From assembly GCA_945883695.1 (NCBI GenBank), contig CAMCYK010000007.1, forward strand, positions 1 to 58,174: a DNA stretch of 58,174 nucleotides, given 5' to 3'. Positions 16,270 to 26,500 of this stretch are shown piece by piece. How positions within the stretch are numbered: position 1 is the first letter of the stretch; the number at the start of each line of letters is the position of its first letter. The DNA comes from Akkermansia muciniphila. Its GTDB lineage: Bacteria; Verrucomicrobiota; Verrucomicrobiia; Verrucomicrobiales; Akkermansiaceae. The notes beneath the pieces are model-generated. The model ran no database searches. It had not been told where the DNA came from and was given only the letters and a program-made list of their open reading frames with translations. Made by a program: the position numbers and the translations under genes.

Positions 16270-16950
16270 GTGAAATCCATCCCCGTCGTCATCCTCGCCA
16301 CCGTAACCTTTGTCTTGTTCGGACTCGTCGCGTCGCTCCAAGCCGCCTCGATCCGATTCCTCTGCTTGAACGAGGAGCTCGCTGCCCGCGACCTCGGCGT
16401 TCAGGATACCAAAGGTACTACCAAACTCAAAGATCTCAGCGCCTTGAAACGCTCCGACGCCCATACCTGCGCCACCGGTGACTCGCCGCTCTTGCTGGTT
16501 GCGAGGGACCGCAAAGGCGCCGACGGCAAGTCCGCGTCGGTGGAGATCGCGCTGCCGGCAGGTCTCAAAGCGCCGTTGGTACTGATTCTCCCGGATCCCG
16601 ACCACGCCTCCGGCTTGCGCGCGCTCGCCGTCGATGACAGCGAGACCGGCTTCCCCTGGGGTTCCCTGCGCTTCATCAATATCACGGACCAGCTGCTGGT
16701 GATCCGCTACGAGCAGGAGACCAAACCCTTTCCCGCGTCGCCGGCCGTGGTCGATGTCGCGCTTGCGGGCGAGGCCCGCAACATGGGCGTGCAACTTTCC
16801 AGGGAAGACGATCCGGAAGCGGTGCTCTACTCCGCGGTGTGGGAATACGATCCGGCCGTGAGAAAGCTGGTCTTTGTCCTGCCCGGCAACGACCCGGCGA
16901 CAGCCGCCGTCGACCTCAAGGTCATCCCCGACCAGCGCCCGGCGAAATAA
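16270..16950 (+). CDS. Small exported protein, paralogue of the Verru_Chthon-associated protein at 27055
   Basis: The protein has 226 aa from GTG 16270, chosen because it begins exactly at a signal peptide (VKSIPVVILATVTFVLFGLVASLQA); upstream codons are not protein-like. The mature part matches the protein at 27055-27777 throughout: IRFL-CLNEELAAR, a KRSDA block, LVLILPDP, RFIN followed by a conserved strand, EARN-GVQL and YSAVWEYDPAVRKLVFVLPG. No known catalytic or binding motif is visible. The paralogue is linked to a Verru_Chthon A-like gene, so this copy may assist the same envelope structure. A candidate LacI site at 16204-16219 puts it under the same predicted control. Confidence 0.75.
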   Translation: MKSIPVVILATVTFVLFGLVASLQAASIRFLCLNEELAARDLGVQDTKGTTKLKDLSALKRSDAHTCATGDSPLLLVARDRKGADGKSASVEIALPAGLKAPLVLILPDPDHASGLRALAVDDSETGFPWGSLRFINITDQLLVIRYEQETKPFPASPAVVDVALAGEARNMGVQLSREDDPEAVLYSAVWEYDPAVRKLVFVLPGNDPATAAVDLKVIPDQRPAK

Positions 16951-17028
16951 CACGGCGAAGTTCAGATGCCAGGCCGGGATTCCCCGGCTCCGGTCCCGGC
17001 GCAGGATTCCTACACCAAGGAAGAACCC

Positions 17029-17061
17029 AACCACAGATGAACGGGATAAACGCAGATAAAC
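17029..17061. repeat. Period-10 intergenic repeat of the CCACAGATGAAC type
   Basis: The stretch AACCACAGATGAAC, then GGATAAAC and GCAGATAAAC, repeats about every ten bases. It belongs to a loose class of short-period intergenic repeats I know from several environmental phyla. Related classes occur at 39781-39862 and 53106-53352. Its function is unknown. Confidence 0.5.
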
Positions 17062-17104
17062 CGAAACTGCGACCGATCGGACGTCCCGGCCGCGGCGCGT
17101 CATC

Positions 17105-18472
17105 TCAACGGTTTGATGACGCGAGCCGGCGGGCGGCCAGTTCCTCGCGCATGGTCAAGCACAGTCGCTCGTTGAGCCCGTAGAAGGTGAAAAGGGCCGC
17201 GAGAAAGAGCAGCCCGCCGGCGGGGATCAGGCTGTTGAGAAGGAGGATCCCGTGGATCGACCCCGCCGACTGCTCGGCGTTGGCCACGTAGCCGAAATAG
17301 GTGAGCAAGGCACCGGCGAAAGCGGCGCCGATCCCCATCCCCGCCTTCTGCGACGAGGTGGTGGCGGAAAAGATGATCCCGGTGGTGCGGACCTTGAATT
17401 TCCACTCGGCGTAGTCCGCCGTGTCGGCGACCAAGGCCCAGTAGAGCGTCGCGTTGATTCCCGCGAAAATCATGCCGAGGATCTGGAAGGTGAAGACGAG
17501 CGCGGTCTGCTCCGGCTGGATCCAGTAAAAGGGGATCGCGGTCAGCGCGACCAGCACCATGCTTGCGATGAAGGAATACTTCTTGCCGATCGCCCGGACG
17601 GCGAACTTGGTCAGGGTCGCTCCGAAAATCATCGCCAGGCCGCCGACCAGGAAGAAGGTGGCGATCCGGCCGTCGTCCCATTTCAAGTAGCTCTTGAGAT
17701 AGTAGATCCCCGCCGTTCCGCGGACCACGGCGAACGTGATGTTCACGATTCCGGCGACGAACATCATGATCCAGTGGCGGTTCGCCAGCAGGGTTTTGAC
17801 GTCCTCCCGCAATTTGGTTTTCTGCTCGGGCGGCGGCTGGATCCGTTCGCGGGTGGTGTAAAAGGAGATCAGGAAGAAGACCACCGCCACCGCGCTGAAA
17901 AGCATCACGGTGCGCTGGGCTCCGAGCTGTTGGTTGCCGTCCCCCAGCTCTTTGATCAGCAGCAGGAAACTCGAGTTCGCGATGATCCCGCCAATCTGCG
18001 CGAGCACCATCCGGTAGCTGTTGACGCTGGTGCGCTCGAGCGGGTCGTCGGTCATCACCCCGGACAGCGCGCCGTAGGGAATGTTGATCGCGGAATAGAG
18101 CAGCATCAGCAGGTTGTAGGTGGTCCACGCCCAGACCAGCTTGCCCCAGGCGCTGAAGTTGGGGGTGGTGAAGGCCAGCACGAAGACCACCGCGAGGGGC
18201 AGGCAAAGCCACAGGAGATAGGGACGAAACCGCCCCCATTTCGATTTCGTGCGGTCGGCCACCGCACCGACGAAGAAATCCCATACCCCGTCGGTGCAGC
18301 GCGCGACCAACAGCATGGTGCCCGCCGCCGCCGCGGTGATGCCGAAGATGTCCGTGTAGAAGAACATGATGAAGTTCATCATGAGCGCCCACACGAAGTT
18401 GCTGGCCGTGTCGCCCAGGCCGTAGCCGACCTTTTCCTTGATGGAGAGTTTGGTGGTTCCGGCCGGGTTCAT
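17105..18472 (-). CDS. GPH-family (MelB-like) sugar:cation symporter
   Basis: This is a 455-aa MFS protein with twelve hydrophobic segments, starting at ATG 18472. The start EKVGYGLGDTASNFVWALMMNFIMFFYTDIFGI and the DFFVGAVADRTKSKWGRFRPYLLW loop (D-x-x-x-D-R-T-x-x-x-x-G-x-x-R-P-Y) are diagnostic of glycoside-pentoside-hexuronide:cation symporters. The second loop has INIPYGALSGVMTDDPLERT. It should import an oligosaccharide or glycoside into the cytoplasm with a cation. Its ATG overlaps the stop of the 1162-aa upstream gene (ATGA), so the two are one operon. The pairing with a large cytoplasm-like six-hairpin protein suggests uptake followed by intracellular cleavage. Confidence 0.9.
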   Translation of the reverse strand: MNPAGTTKLSIKEKVGYGLGDTASNFVWALMMNFIMFFYTDIFGITAAAAGTMLLVARCTDGVWDFFVGAVADRTKSKWGRFRPYLLWLCLPLAVVFVLAFTTPNFSAWGKLVWAWTTYNLLMLLYSAINIPYGALSGVMTDDPLERTSVNSYRMVLAQIGGIIANSSFLLLIKELGDGNQQLGAQRTVMLFSAVAVVFFLISFYTTRERIQPPPEQKTKLREDVKTLLANRHWIMMFVAGIVNITFAVVRGTAGIYYLKSYLKWDDGRIATFFLVGGLAMIFGATLTKFAVRAIGKKYSFIASMVLVALTAIPFYWIQPEQTALVFTFQILGMIFAGINATLYWALVADTADYAEWKFKVRTTGIIFSATTSSQKAGMGIGAAFAGALLTYFGYVANAEQSAGSIHGILLLNSLIPAGGLLFLAALFTFYGLNERLCLTMREELAARRLASSNR

Positions 18473-21400
18473 GGGAGGGAGTCGGGGATGATGACGGTGA
18501 TGGAACGGAAGAAACCGTCGCGATCGAACAAATGACGGCTTTCGGCTTTGGGCAGGCGGCAACCGTCGATGGCGGTGGATCCCCCGTCGGCGTGCTCGAG
18601 GGTGATCGACGGACGCTCGCCGAGCAAATAGCAAACCGGAACCTGGAACGCGGTGAAGGCGAGGGACGCCGGGCCGAGGTGCCAGGACCGGGCGCGGCCT
18701 TCGAGGTCGATGAACTCGAAAACCTGGGGCGAGGTGAAGAACTCGCGGCGCTCGAGCAGAACCGGCGCGAAGCTGAGGCAGCCGTTTTCGACGCGGATGC
18801 CCAGTTCGCCGGTGCGGGTGAGGATCTCCTCCTTGACCTGGCCGGTCATGCCCGGTTGCTGGGCGCCGCGGCCACGGGGTGAGTGGGAATAGGGATCGGT
18901 GGGAAAGGCGCCGTAGGTCGCGGCGTCCTTGGAGAACCCCAGGCCGTCGCGGACCTCCGAGTAGCGCCGGGCAAGCTGGCGGGTTTCCTCGCCGTCCGGG
19001 TTTTCAAGATGGGCCGTGGCGTGGAGTTCCTGAACAGCGAGCAGGAGTTTGGCCACCATGTGCCAGTAGATGCTGCCCAGTCCCTCGAAGCCGAACATCG
19101 TGGCGCTGCGTCCCGTGAAATACCGGTGACGGAAAACTTCCTCCCACAATTCCAACATGCCCTCGCGCTCCGCCGCGACCGCTTCCCGCCACGCCGGCTC
19201 GGCGGCGCGCTGGTCGAGCCGCTCCCGCAAATCGCGGGCGCTGGTGAAATCGGGATGGAAGCGCGCCCGCTGGCCGCTGTCGGGACGGATCAATTCGCGG
19301 TCGCCCGCGTCGATCAGCGCGGCGAGCCGGGGAACCCTCGCCTTCCAGCCGGCGGGCAGGAGGTTGCGCTCGAGGAAGGGGGTGACCGTCCGGTCGGGGT
19401 AGAGCATGTAACTGTTCTGGTCCTGCCGGTAGAGCGGACCTTGCCGCATCGCCTCCAGCAGGCGGAGCGCTTCAAGCGGCCGGAGGGCACCACTGCTGAG
19501 GGCGGCGACCTGGCCCTCCAGCATCAGGTCGAGACGGTGGACGGACGCCTTTCGACCGCGGATCTCCAGCAGGTTGTAGCTGTGGACCAGGTGGTCGTCG
19601 CGATGGTTCGCCGCCAGGGTGGTGTCGATCGCCGCAAGGGCCGCCGCGAGGAATTCGCGGATCGCGGGACGGTCGACCGCGGAGAAAACCAGCGGCTGCC
19701 GCGCGTACACCGCCTTGCGGTGGTCTTCTCCCGCCCGTCCGAGTTCTTCGGCGATCCCGTAGCGGGCGGCATCGTCCAGCCCGGCGGCCGCGGCCCGGGG
19801 CAGGATCCCGGTCACGCGGGCGAGCAATTCGGCGACCGGCCGCGAGAGGTGGAAGGTGTCGCCGGCGCGGTCGTCGAACAGCGTGCCAAGAAACACCGCG
19901 TAGCGCCGCATGTAACCCACCGTGACGACGGAGAGCCCCCAGCCGGCGAGCGCGTTGTTGGCATCGTTCCATTCGGGGCGCTGGGTGTTGAGCCAGATCC
20001 CGCCGCCGGGAATCAGGTTGGCAAGTTTGACCAGCAAGGGCAGCAGCAGCTTCTCGGCGAGGGAAACGAGGACGACCTCGCCCGCCCCGCCGGCGAGCAG
20101 CTTGGCGTCGCCGCCGAGTTGGAGGGCACGCTCCAGCCGCCGCGCGTGCAGCATCTCATTGAAATCAATCGAATGCTTGGGGTCCGCCAGCAGGTCGTCG
20201 AAGCCGCGGATCTGGTAGGGCACGTCGGCATAGGCGTGGCTTCGCGTGTCAAGGCGGGCGCTCAGCCGGCCGGGATGGAAGCGCTCCTGGCCTTCGAGCA
20301 GGCGGAGCAGGTAGATGATCTGGTGGTCGCCCCAATAGCCGATGTGGCTCCACGGGTCGGTGGCGTCGAAGACCTCCCAGTCGATACCCTCCCGGGTGAT
20401 CCGGTAGGGATTGTAGCCATCCGCGGTGGAGGCGTTGAGAAAGATCGCGATCATCGGCTCGAAGCAGGCCGGATAGTTATAGGCGAGGCTTTCCCAGTTC
20501 TGGAAAATGTCACGCCAGTTCCCCGCGTAGCCGAACAAGGGCCGGCCGTCGCCGTCCTTGGTGTGGATTTCAAAGCGGTTCCACGGCCGGCTGGGGTCGC
20601 CGTGGCGGCGGCTGAAACAGAGCGGCAGGTATTCGCCGGCAAGCCGCGCGAGTTGCGGGTCGTCCGCGGTGGCGGCCAGCTCCGCGAGGTCGGCCAGCGT
20701 GCATGGATCGGGCAAGCCCGCCACCCGGTCCCGGTGCCGGGCCGACACGTCGGCATTCCGGCTCCCGAGGAAGGCGTGGAAATCGCCGCGCGGGAAGCGG
20801 TAGTTGTCATGCAAGGTGCCGCCGCGCATGCAGTTGAAGAGGACATTCGCGAAATGGTGGATGCCCGCCCGCGGGTCGGCCGTCCGCTGGATGGCTCCGG
20901 CCCCGGCGATCCGCCATTTGAGGGCGAGCACGCCGGCGGACCGCTCGTTGGCGACCTCCAACGCGAGCGTTCCCGGCTCGCGCAGCCGCTCGCTCAGCCG
21001 GGACACCGCACCATGGTCGAGGCCGGTGTCGGCGACGGCGAACCATTCCCGGGTGGCATGGCGATCGAGGTCGATCGTGGCGGCCAGCAGGTGGGCACCG
21101 AACACGCCGCGGGCCTCGCATTCGCCCGCGGGTGCCGCGCCGCGACGGAAGTCGTCCACCTGGCGGTCCGACAACAGCAGGGCCGTCGGGTCGAGGCCGA
21201 GCGACCAGGCACAGGACACCCGGAGGGATTCGCAAGGTTCCGCCCGGTCGGTGATGCCGGAGTTGAGGGTGTAGATGCCAAGTCCGGCGACCGCCTCGTG
21301 GCGCATGTAGGCGGCTGCCAGATAACTGTATCTGGAGTAAGTTTCCTGCGCCACCCCGACGGGAAGGATATGTTTCCATCCGTCGAGCATGCGGACGGCG

Positions 21401-21957
21401 CGCGGTTGGCCCCCGCTGTTGTGCAGACGGCAGGCACGGATCAGTCCGAAGCGCTCGCTGGCGCTCAGTTCCCAGCGGAAGGTCAAGCCGAGCGGACCAT
21501 GGATTTCCTCGAAGATGACACTGGTGCCGGCGACATGCTTGTAGAGGTTCCGGGAAATTCCCGGCGCGGGACAATCGCCGCTCCACGGTTCCCAGGTGAC
21601 GCCGTCGCAGATCAGGATGCTGAGCACCCCGCTGGCCCGCGGCTGGTTGAGGATCTTGTCGGCGGTCTGGTAGGGAAAGACCGCGTGGTCGGGATCGACC
21701 CGGCCCGCGGTGAACCCGCCGTTGCTGCCGACGAACAGCCAGAAATCCGAGGCCGACGCCACGCTCATCAGGAACGGCGGCATCCGGTCCACGTCGCGGA
21801 TCCGGAGGTATTCCTCGCCGTCCAACACCACGGGCAGGTCTTCCGGATGATCCGGGTGCGGGGCGGGCGGGTCGATCTCGCCCGATCCGCGCCGTCTGCC
21901 TCCCGCGGAAATCAGGGTCGGGCCGACGGGGTCCGGCAGGACATGAGGTGGTTGCAT
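18469..21957 (-). CDS. 1162-aa uncharacterised protein, six-hairpin glycosidase/phosphorylase-like
   Basis: The start is ATG 21957 (MQPPHVLPDPVGPT); upstream in-frame codons are not protein-like. No signal peptide is visible, so it is probably cytoplasmic. The N-terminal third is beta-rich with a carbohydrate-enzyme look (FRWELSASERFGLIRACRLHN, RMLDGWKHILP). The centre (about 500-560) has NPYRITREGIDWE and a GYWGDHQIIYLLRLLE helix. The C-terminal third (about 940-1000) has MFGFEGLGSIYWHMVAKLL, resembling alpha/alpha toroid phosphorylases and glycosidases such as GH94. I cannot name a CAZy family or assign catalytic acids. It is coupled by ATGA to the GPH symporter, with a candidate LacI operator 171 bp upstream. 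Intracellular degradation of an imported beta-glucan oligosaccharide is an inference. Confidence 0.65.
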   Translation of the reverse strand: MQPPHVLPDPVGPTLISAGGRRRGSGEIDPPAPHPDHPEDLPVVLDGEEYLRIRDVDRMPPFLMSVASASDFWLFVGSNGGFTAGRVDPDHAVFPYQTADKILNQPRASGVLSILICDGVTWEPWSGDCPAPGISRNLYKHVAGTSVIFEEIHGPLGLTFRWELSASERFGLIRACRLHNSGGQPRAVRMLDGWKHILPVGVAQETYSRYSYLAAAYMRHEAVAGLGIYTLNSGITDRAEPCESLRVSCAWSLGLDPTALLLSDRQVDDFRRGAAPAGECEARGVFGAHLLAATIDLDRHATREWFAVADTGLDHGAVSRLSERLREPGTLALEVANERSAGVLALKWRIAGAGAIQRTADPRAGIHHFANVLFNCMRGGTLHDNYRFPRGDFHAFLGSRNADVSARHRDRVAGLPDPCTLADLAELAATADDPQLARLAGEYLPLCFSRRHGDPSRPWNRFEIHTKDGDGRPLFGYAGNWRDIFQNWESLAYNYPACFEPMIAIFLNASTADGYNPYRITREGIDWEVFDATDPWSHIGYWGDHQIIYLLRLLEGQERFHPGRLSARLDTRSHAYADVPYQIRGFDDLLADPKHSIDFNEMLHARRLERALQLGGDAKLLAGGAGEVVLVSLAEKLLLPLLVKLANLIPGGGIWLNTQRPEWNDANNALAGWGLSVVTVGYMRRYAVFLGTLFDDRAGDTFHLSRPVAELLARVTGILPRAAAAGLDDAARYGIAEELGRAGEDHRKAVYARQPLVFSAVDRPAIREFLAAALAAIDTTLAANHRDDHLVHSYNLLEIRGRKASVHRLDLMLEGQVAALSSGALRPLEALRLLEAMRQGPLYRQDQNSYMLYPDRTVTPFLERNLLPAGWKARVPRLAALIDAGDRELIRPDSGQRARFHPDFTSARDLRERLDQRAAEPAWREAVAAEREGMLELWEEVFRHRYFTGRSATMFGFEGLGSIYWHMVAKLLLAVQELHATAHLENPDGEETRQLARRYSEVRDGLGFSKDAATYGAFPTDPYSHSPRGRGAQQPGMTGQVKEEILTRTGELGIRVENGCLSFAPVLLERREFFTSPQVFEFIDLEGRARSWHLGPASLAFTAFQVPVCYLLGERPSITLEHADGGSTAIDGCRLPKAESRHLFDRDGFFRSITVIIPDSLP

Positions 21958-22256
21958 GGGTGGACGGAAGATTGGGGTTGCCGTGGCTTGCGCGGTGGCG
22001 GCGCGGGACTTGGGATTCCTGCCGCCGGGCACCTCCGGCAGGGCGGGACCGGGAACCAGCGGCCCTGCGGAGCGCGGCCGCCGCGTGACCTTCGATACGC
22101 GGCCGCGAAGGGTCCCGCAAGAGAAAATTGCATGATTTTGCAATGGACCTCGGGACCCGCTTCCACCCCACGAAGCTGCGGTGCCGGGGCGGCCGGAGGC
22201 CGGCGATCGCGGCTCCGCTCGGGCGGGCGAGCCGGCAGCCGCGGGTGGTCCGCGGG
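21958..22256. promoter_or_regulatory. Control region of the glycosidase-symporter operon
   Basis: These 299 bp lie between the lacI-type gene stop and the ATG of the 1162-aa protein, all read leftwards. The only AT-rich island in the gap is at 22121-22144 and contains the palindromic operator candidate. The rest is GC-rich with no recognisable gene. Confidence 0.45.
22128..22143. promoter_or_regulatory. Palindromic operator candidate TTGCA-N6-TGCAA
   Basis: TTGCA-TGATTT-TGCAA is a perfect 5+5 palindrome, 16 bp long, the best copy of the motif in the window. It lies upstream of the leftward glycosidase-symporter operon and just past the end of the LacI-family gene. Half-matching sites lie upstream of three further genes in this block. 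Repression of the operon by the neighbouring LacI-family protein is the simplest reading. Confidence 0.6.
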
Positions 22257-23303
22257 CTATTTCCGAACCGGCCCGACGGTCGCCCCGGCGCGCAGCCGGC
22301 AGTCGATCAGGACATGTTGGGCGGAGCCGAAGCGCTTCCGCGCGCGCTCGACCAGGCGCTGGGTTCCGGTCATCCCGATCTCCCGGAAGGGCACCAGGAT
22401 GGTGCTCAACAATGGCGAGCCCGCGGGGGTCTCGATCCCGTCGAAACCGGTGACCGAGACCTCGCCGGGCACCCGGATCCCCCGCTTGGCGAGGCCGCGC
22501 ACCAGATCGTAGGCCTGATGGTCGGCCGCGCAGACCCACGCGGTCACACCTTTGCGGATCCGTTCGGCCGCATAATCGGCGCTGGCCTCGTCATCCGTCT
22601 CGCGGGACGGGAAAACATTGACGATATCCTTGGCCGCGACCGGCAGCCGGAGGCGGACCATCGCTTCCATGAAGGCCGCGTAGCGCCGCAACGACCAGCT
22701 CGCCTCCACCTCGTAGCGCCGCGTGAAGAAGCCGATCCGCCGGTGGCCGTGTTCGACCAGGTGCTCGATCGCCGACGAGATGCCCTTGTAATGATCGACG
22801 TCGACGCAATCGATCCCGGAATGATCGAACTGCTCCACCAGCGAGACCAGCGGCACCCGTGGCGCCAGATGGTCCAGCACCGGGTTGGGGAAAGGATAGA
22901 CCAGCAGCAGGCCGTCCCAGCGGTCGCACAGCTTCTCGACGCGCAGGAAAGCCGGGTCATCCAGGGCGCAGGCCTTGGGGTCGATCAGCTGGACCTCCAC
23001 GTCGGCGCCGTTGAGCAAGGCGCACTCGGTCACCCCGGCGAGGATTTGCTCGCTGGGGTTCTGATAGTCGGTCCGGTTGTGTTCCTCTTCGGCCGAGCAG
23101 ATCAACACCCCGAAAATCTTCCGGCTGTCCTTCTTCTTGCCCGCGCGGGGTTGGCGCATCTGGAGATGAACGTAGCCGAGTTCGGCCGCCAACTGGAAGA
23201 CCCGGGCCCGTGTCACGGGATTGATGCCGGGATGATTGGTGAAGCAACGTGAGACCGTCGCCCGCGAGATTTGCAGGCGCTCGGCGATGAGCTGCTGGTT
23301 CAT
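22257..23303 (-). CDS. LacI-family transcriptional regulator
   Basis: The protein has 348 aa from ATG 23303. The N-terminus MNQQLIAERLQISRATVSRCFTNHPGINP is a LacI helix-turn-helix (the TVSR turn plus the helix after it), followed by a hinge and a Lys/Arg-rich linker (RAGKKKDSRK). The rest is a periplasmic-binding-protein-like effector domain (IFGVLICSAEEE, GLLLVYPFPNP, HRRIGFFTRR, VTAWVCAADHQAY, VSVTGFDG, TTILVPF-like end). Codons further upstream are not protein-like. Its position between two target operons, with TTGCA-N6-TGCAA-type sites on both sides, marks it as the local regulator. The effector is probably a sugar released from the substrate. It is divergent from the Verru_Chthon A-like gene. 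Confidence 0.9.
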   Translation of the reverse strand: MNQQLIAERLQISRATVSRCFTNHPGINPVTRARVFQLAAELGYVHLQMRQPRAGKKKDSRKIFGVLICSAEEEHNRTDYQNPSEQILAGVTECALLNGADVEVQLIDPKACALDDPAFLRVEKLCDRWDGLLLVYPFPNPVLDHLAPRVPLVSLVEQFDHSGIDCVDVDHYKGISSAIEHLVEHGHRRIGFFTRRYEVEASWSLRRYAAFMEAMVRLRLPVAAKDIVNVFPSRETDDEASADYAAERIRKGVTAWVCAADHQAYDLVRGLAKRGIRVPGEVSVTGFDGIETPAGSPLLSTILVPFREIGMTGTQRLVERARKRFGSAQHVLIDCRLRAGATVGPVRK

Positions 23304-23475
23304 GGCAGGGCTTGTTTTTTTCTTACCGATGGGCGGGAGCATTCCGCTTTCCGCCCGCATGACAAGTCTCAATCGGGGGCCGCGGTTGGAGACTCCCGCA
23401 TCGGGAGGAGTGCCGCGCCGGGTCCGGAACGGAATGCCTTCCGGTCGCCGCCGGAACCGGCCGAAAAGCGATCGC

Positions 23476-23500
23476 TTGCACAAAATTGCATAAAATTGCT
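23476..23500. promoter_or_regulatory. Double operator candidate in the lacI/Verru_Chthon divergent gap
   Basis: Three TTGC-type half-sites are spaced every ten bases: TTGCA at 23476, then TTGCA at 23486 and TTGCT at 23496, separated by CAAAAT and TAAAAT. Each neighbouring pair forms a TTGCA-N6-TGCA-type site. The 10-bp phase puts all half-sites on one face of the helix, fitting binding of adjacent dimers. It lies 95 bp before the Verru_Chthon A-like ATG and 172 bp from the lacI start, so it could control both directions. Confidence 0.6.
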
Positions 23501-23594
23501 GGACACCTCCGGCGGGCGGTACAGATTCCGCGGGTAGAAACGGAAGTCCATCGCCGCGACCCAACGCCGCGGGACTTGCACCCGGATCAAACCC

Positions 23595-26500
23595 ATGAAA
23601 CCGAGCATCCGCCACCCGTCCCGAAGCCGGGGCTTCGCACTCGTCATCTCGCTCAGCTTGATGGTTCTCCTTACGGTGCTTTCGGTCGGGTTGCTGACGC
23701 TCGGCACGATCTCGCTGCGCGCGGCGTCCCGCGGCGAAGCCGACGCGAGGGCGCTGGCCAACGCCCGGCTGGCGGTCACACTGGCCATCGGACAACTCCA
23801 GAAGGAAGCGGGCGACGACCGGCGGATCACCGCGGATGCCTCGATCCGCGAGGGTGCCAAGCAGCCGAACTTGCTCGGGATCTGGTCGTCCTGGTCACCG
23901 GGCCTGGCCGCCAAGCCGGATCAAAGCGCGCCCGATTACAACAAGGAGAAGACCGACCGGTTCCGCGGCTGGCTGGTTTCGCAGCCGGTTCCCGCGCTGT
24001 CCGGCGACCGCGCGTGGCCGGAGACCGCGGCCGATCCGAAGTGGCCCCGGCTGTTCTCCGTTTCCCGCGACGGATTCGATCTCGGCGCGGCTCCGGTGCC
24101 GTCCGGGGAAGGGGCCTACGCGTGGGCGATCACGCAAGAGGCGTCGAAAGCGAAGGTCAACGTCGCGGGGCCCGAAGCCGTCGATCCCACCAACGCGCCG
24201 CTGCAGGCGCAGCGCCGGCCCTCGCTGGCGCTCTCCACGGTCCTCCAGCAGCCGCAGGACGGCTGGGATCTGCGCGCCGCGCGCTTGCTCTCGTCCAACC
24301 AGATCCGGCTCGACGCGGCTCTGGCGGGGGATGCCACGGCGGCCGCGGCCGGAAGCTACACGGCCCATTCCCAAGGACTGCTGACCGACGTGGTCAAGGG
24401 CGGGCTCAAGACCGACCTGAATCTCGGTTTTGAAATGAGCGACGCGGACTTCGCCAAGTCCGCGTGGGAGGGTGTTGCCAATCCGTTCCGGTCGGGCGGC
24501 GACCCGGCCGCCCCGGCGTCGCCGGACTCCTACCGGGGTGAGCGGGCGCTGTTCAAGCCGCTGGTGGAGAATCCCATCGTGTCGATCACGACGGACTACT
24601 CGCCGGCCTCCGTCGCCCATCGCTTCTTTGCCGCCGCGGTTCCGACCTTCGACCACCTGCGTTCGTTCTACCGGATCCCTCACCACCTTTACGGCGGTGA
24701 CACCCCGGTGGTCGCCGGGCGCGGGGCGGATCATTCCGCGATCAGGCTGGCGGCGGCACCCGGCGGCACGCTGCCGCCCCCGAGCACCCCGCCGGCCGGC
24801 CTGAAGTCGAGCCTGAGCGTCCGTCCGGTGCTCAACCGCTTGGTCTACCTGCTGAGCGCCACCCTGGGCGGCGACGGCCAGGTCCAGCTCGCCCTCACTC
24901 CGATCATCTCCTTGTGGAATCCCTACAACGTCACGCTCGAGATCGACGGCGCGGTGGCCTATCCATGGATGGACCTGCCGTTCCAGCTGGCGTGGGAATT
25001 CCGGCTCGAATCGGGAACGATCGGACGGCGGGAAGTCAACATGTCGATGATGATGGGCAAGCAGTTCGAAGGCCTGGCCCACGGCCGCTCGGTCAACCCG
25101 TACTTCCTGTGCGAGATGACCGCCAACGGCGATGGCGATCTCAAGAATCCGATCCGCTTCAAGCCGGGCGAAGTCCGGGTCTTCGCGCCCGCCTCGAAGG
25201 TCCCCGTCCAGTTCAACCGGACCGGGAGCAACGCGGAGCGGACCGTCCGCCTGCGGCCGATCGATGACATCTCGCAGATGAACACCAAGGGCGGCCTGGC
25301 GATCCCGATGAAGGAGGGAGTTAAGACCGGCGGCACGCCCCACGGCTTCACTTATGTGGTGAAGCAAACCGACAAGGTGAGTCTTAAAGTCAGGCCGTCG
25401 CAGCAGGGAGCCTACCATTACTTCGTCTCGCTCGAGGATTCCACCCGCATCCGGGACAAATCCGACGACGCCCGCGGCGAGGCGATCTCCGAAGTCCAGA
25501 TGCTCGGTTTCGCCTCGGCGGTGGCGGAAGTCAGCTCGCCCAGCTGGTCCTATTCGGAACTCAACGGCACCTCCCAGCCTTTCGCGGTGATCGAAACCTT
25601 CCATCGCACGGCGCTGCAGAATGTCGGCGGACTGGCGGTCGCCGACCTCATCTACACCACCAATCCGCGGCAGCCGGCGATCAACCACCAGCTCGCCGCC
25701 GGAACCTTCACCGTGGCGCCCCACTATCTTTCCACGCTGCGCTCGGTCTCCTCCTTCGACGGGGCGATCCAGACCACCTTTGACGGCCGGCGGTCCTTCT
25801 GGGGGCCGAACCACAGCGCCTCGGGGGAGGATCAGCTGCCGTTCTTCGAGATTCCGCGCCAGCCGCCGCTGTCGCTCGCGGCCTTGCAGCACGCCGACCT
25901 CTCCTCGTCCACTTTTTCGCCCGCCAACCAGTTCGCCAACAGTTGGGCCTCACCCTATCTCGCCCGCACTAGAACCGGGTCCATCAACACCCGGCACGCC
26001 AGCTCCGGAGTGCCGGTCTATGACACCTCCTATCTCGCCAACGAGGCGCTGTGGGACGGATTTTTCTTCAGCGGGGCCGCGCCCTTGCTCAAGCCCGCCT
26101 CCGGCGGCAGTGCCGCGACCGCCTGGGACGCTCAGATCGCCGCCGTCACCTCGCCGCTTGCCAAGGTGCTCGCCGACTTCGTCGCAGATCCCTCCGGCAA
26201 ACCGCTGGCCAACCCCCGCATGCGGCTCGACAAGCGCGGCCTTGCCGACGAGGCGCTGGTCCAGCGCTTGAGCGAACCCGCCGGCTGCACCCGCATCGCC
26301 GCCCACCTCACGGTCGACGGGGCTTTCAATGTCAACTCGACCGACCTCGACGCGTGGATCGCCCAGCTCGCCGGCCTGCGCGGCGAGTCGTTCACGGTGG
26401 AAGGCGGCAAGCCGCCGCCACCGGACGTCTCGCCGTTCCCGCGCTTCCGCCACCCCACCGGTGACAAGAACAACAACTGGAACGGCTACCGGGCTCTCGA

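Noticed and set aside
18883-22512. A 1209-codon open frame on the plus strand opposite the 1162-aa gene
   Set aside because: It mirrors the coding frame of the leftward gene. Its translation is Arg/Gly/Val/Asp-rich without hydrophobic cores, and the leftward frame has clear protein-like sequence and coupling to the symporter.
23500-23530. A sigma-70 promoter (TGGACA ... CAGATT) after the double operator
   Set aside because: The -10 match is poor and the spacing uncertain; the GACAC similarity to 31320 is noted but is not enough to call a promoter.
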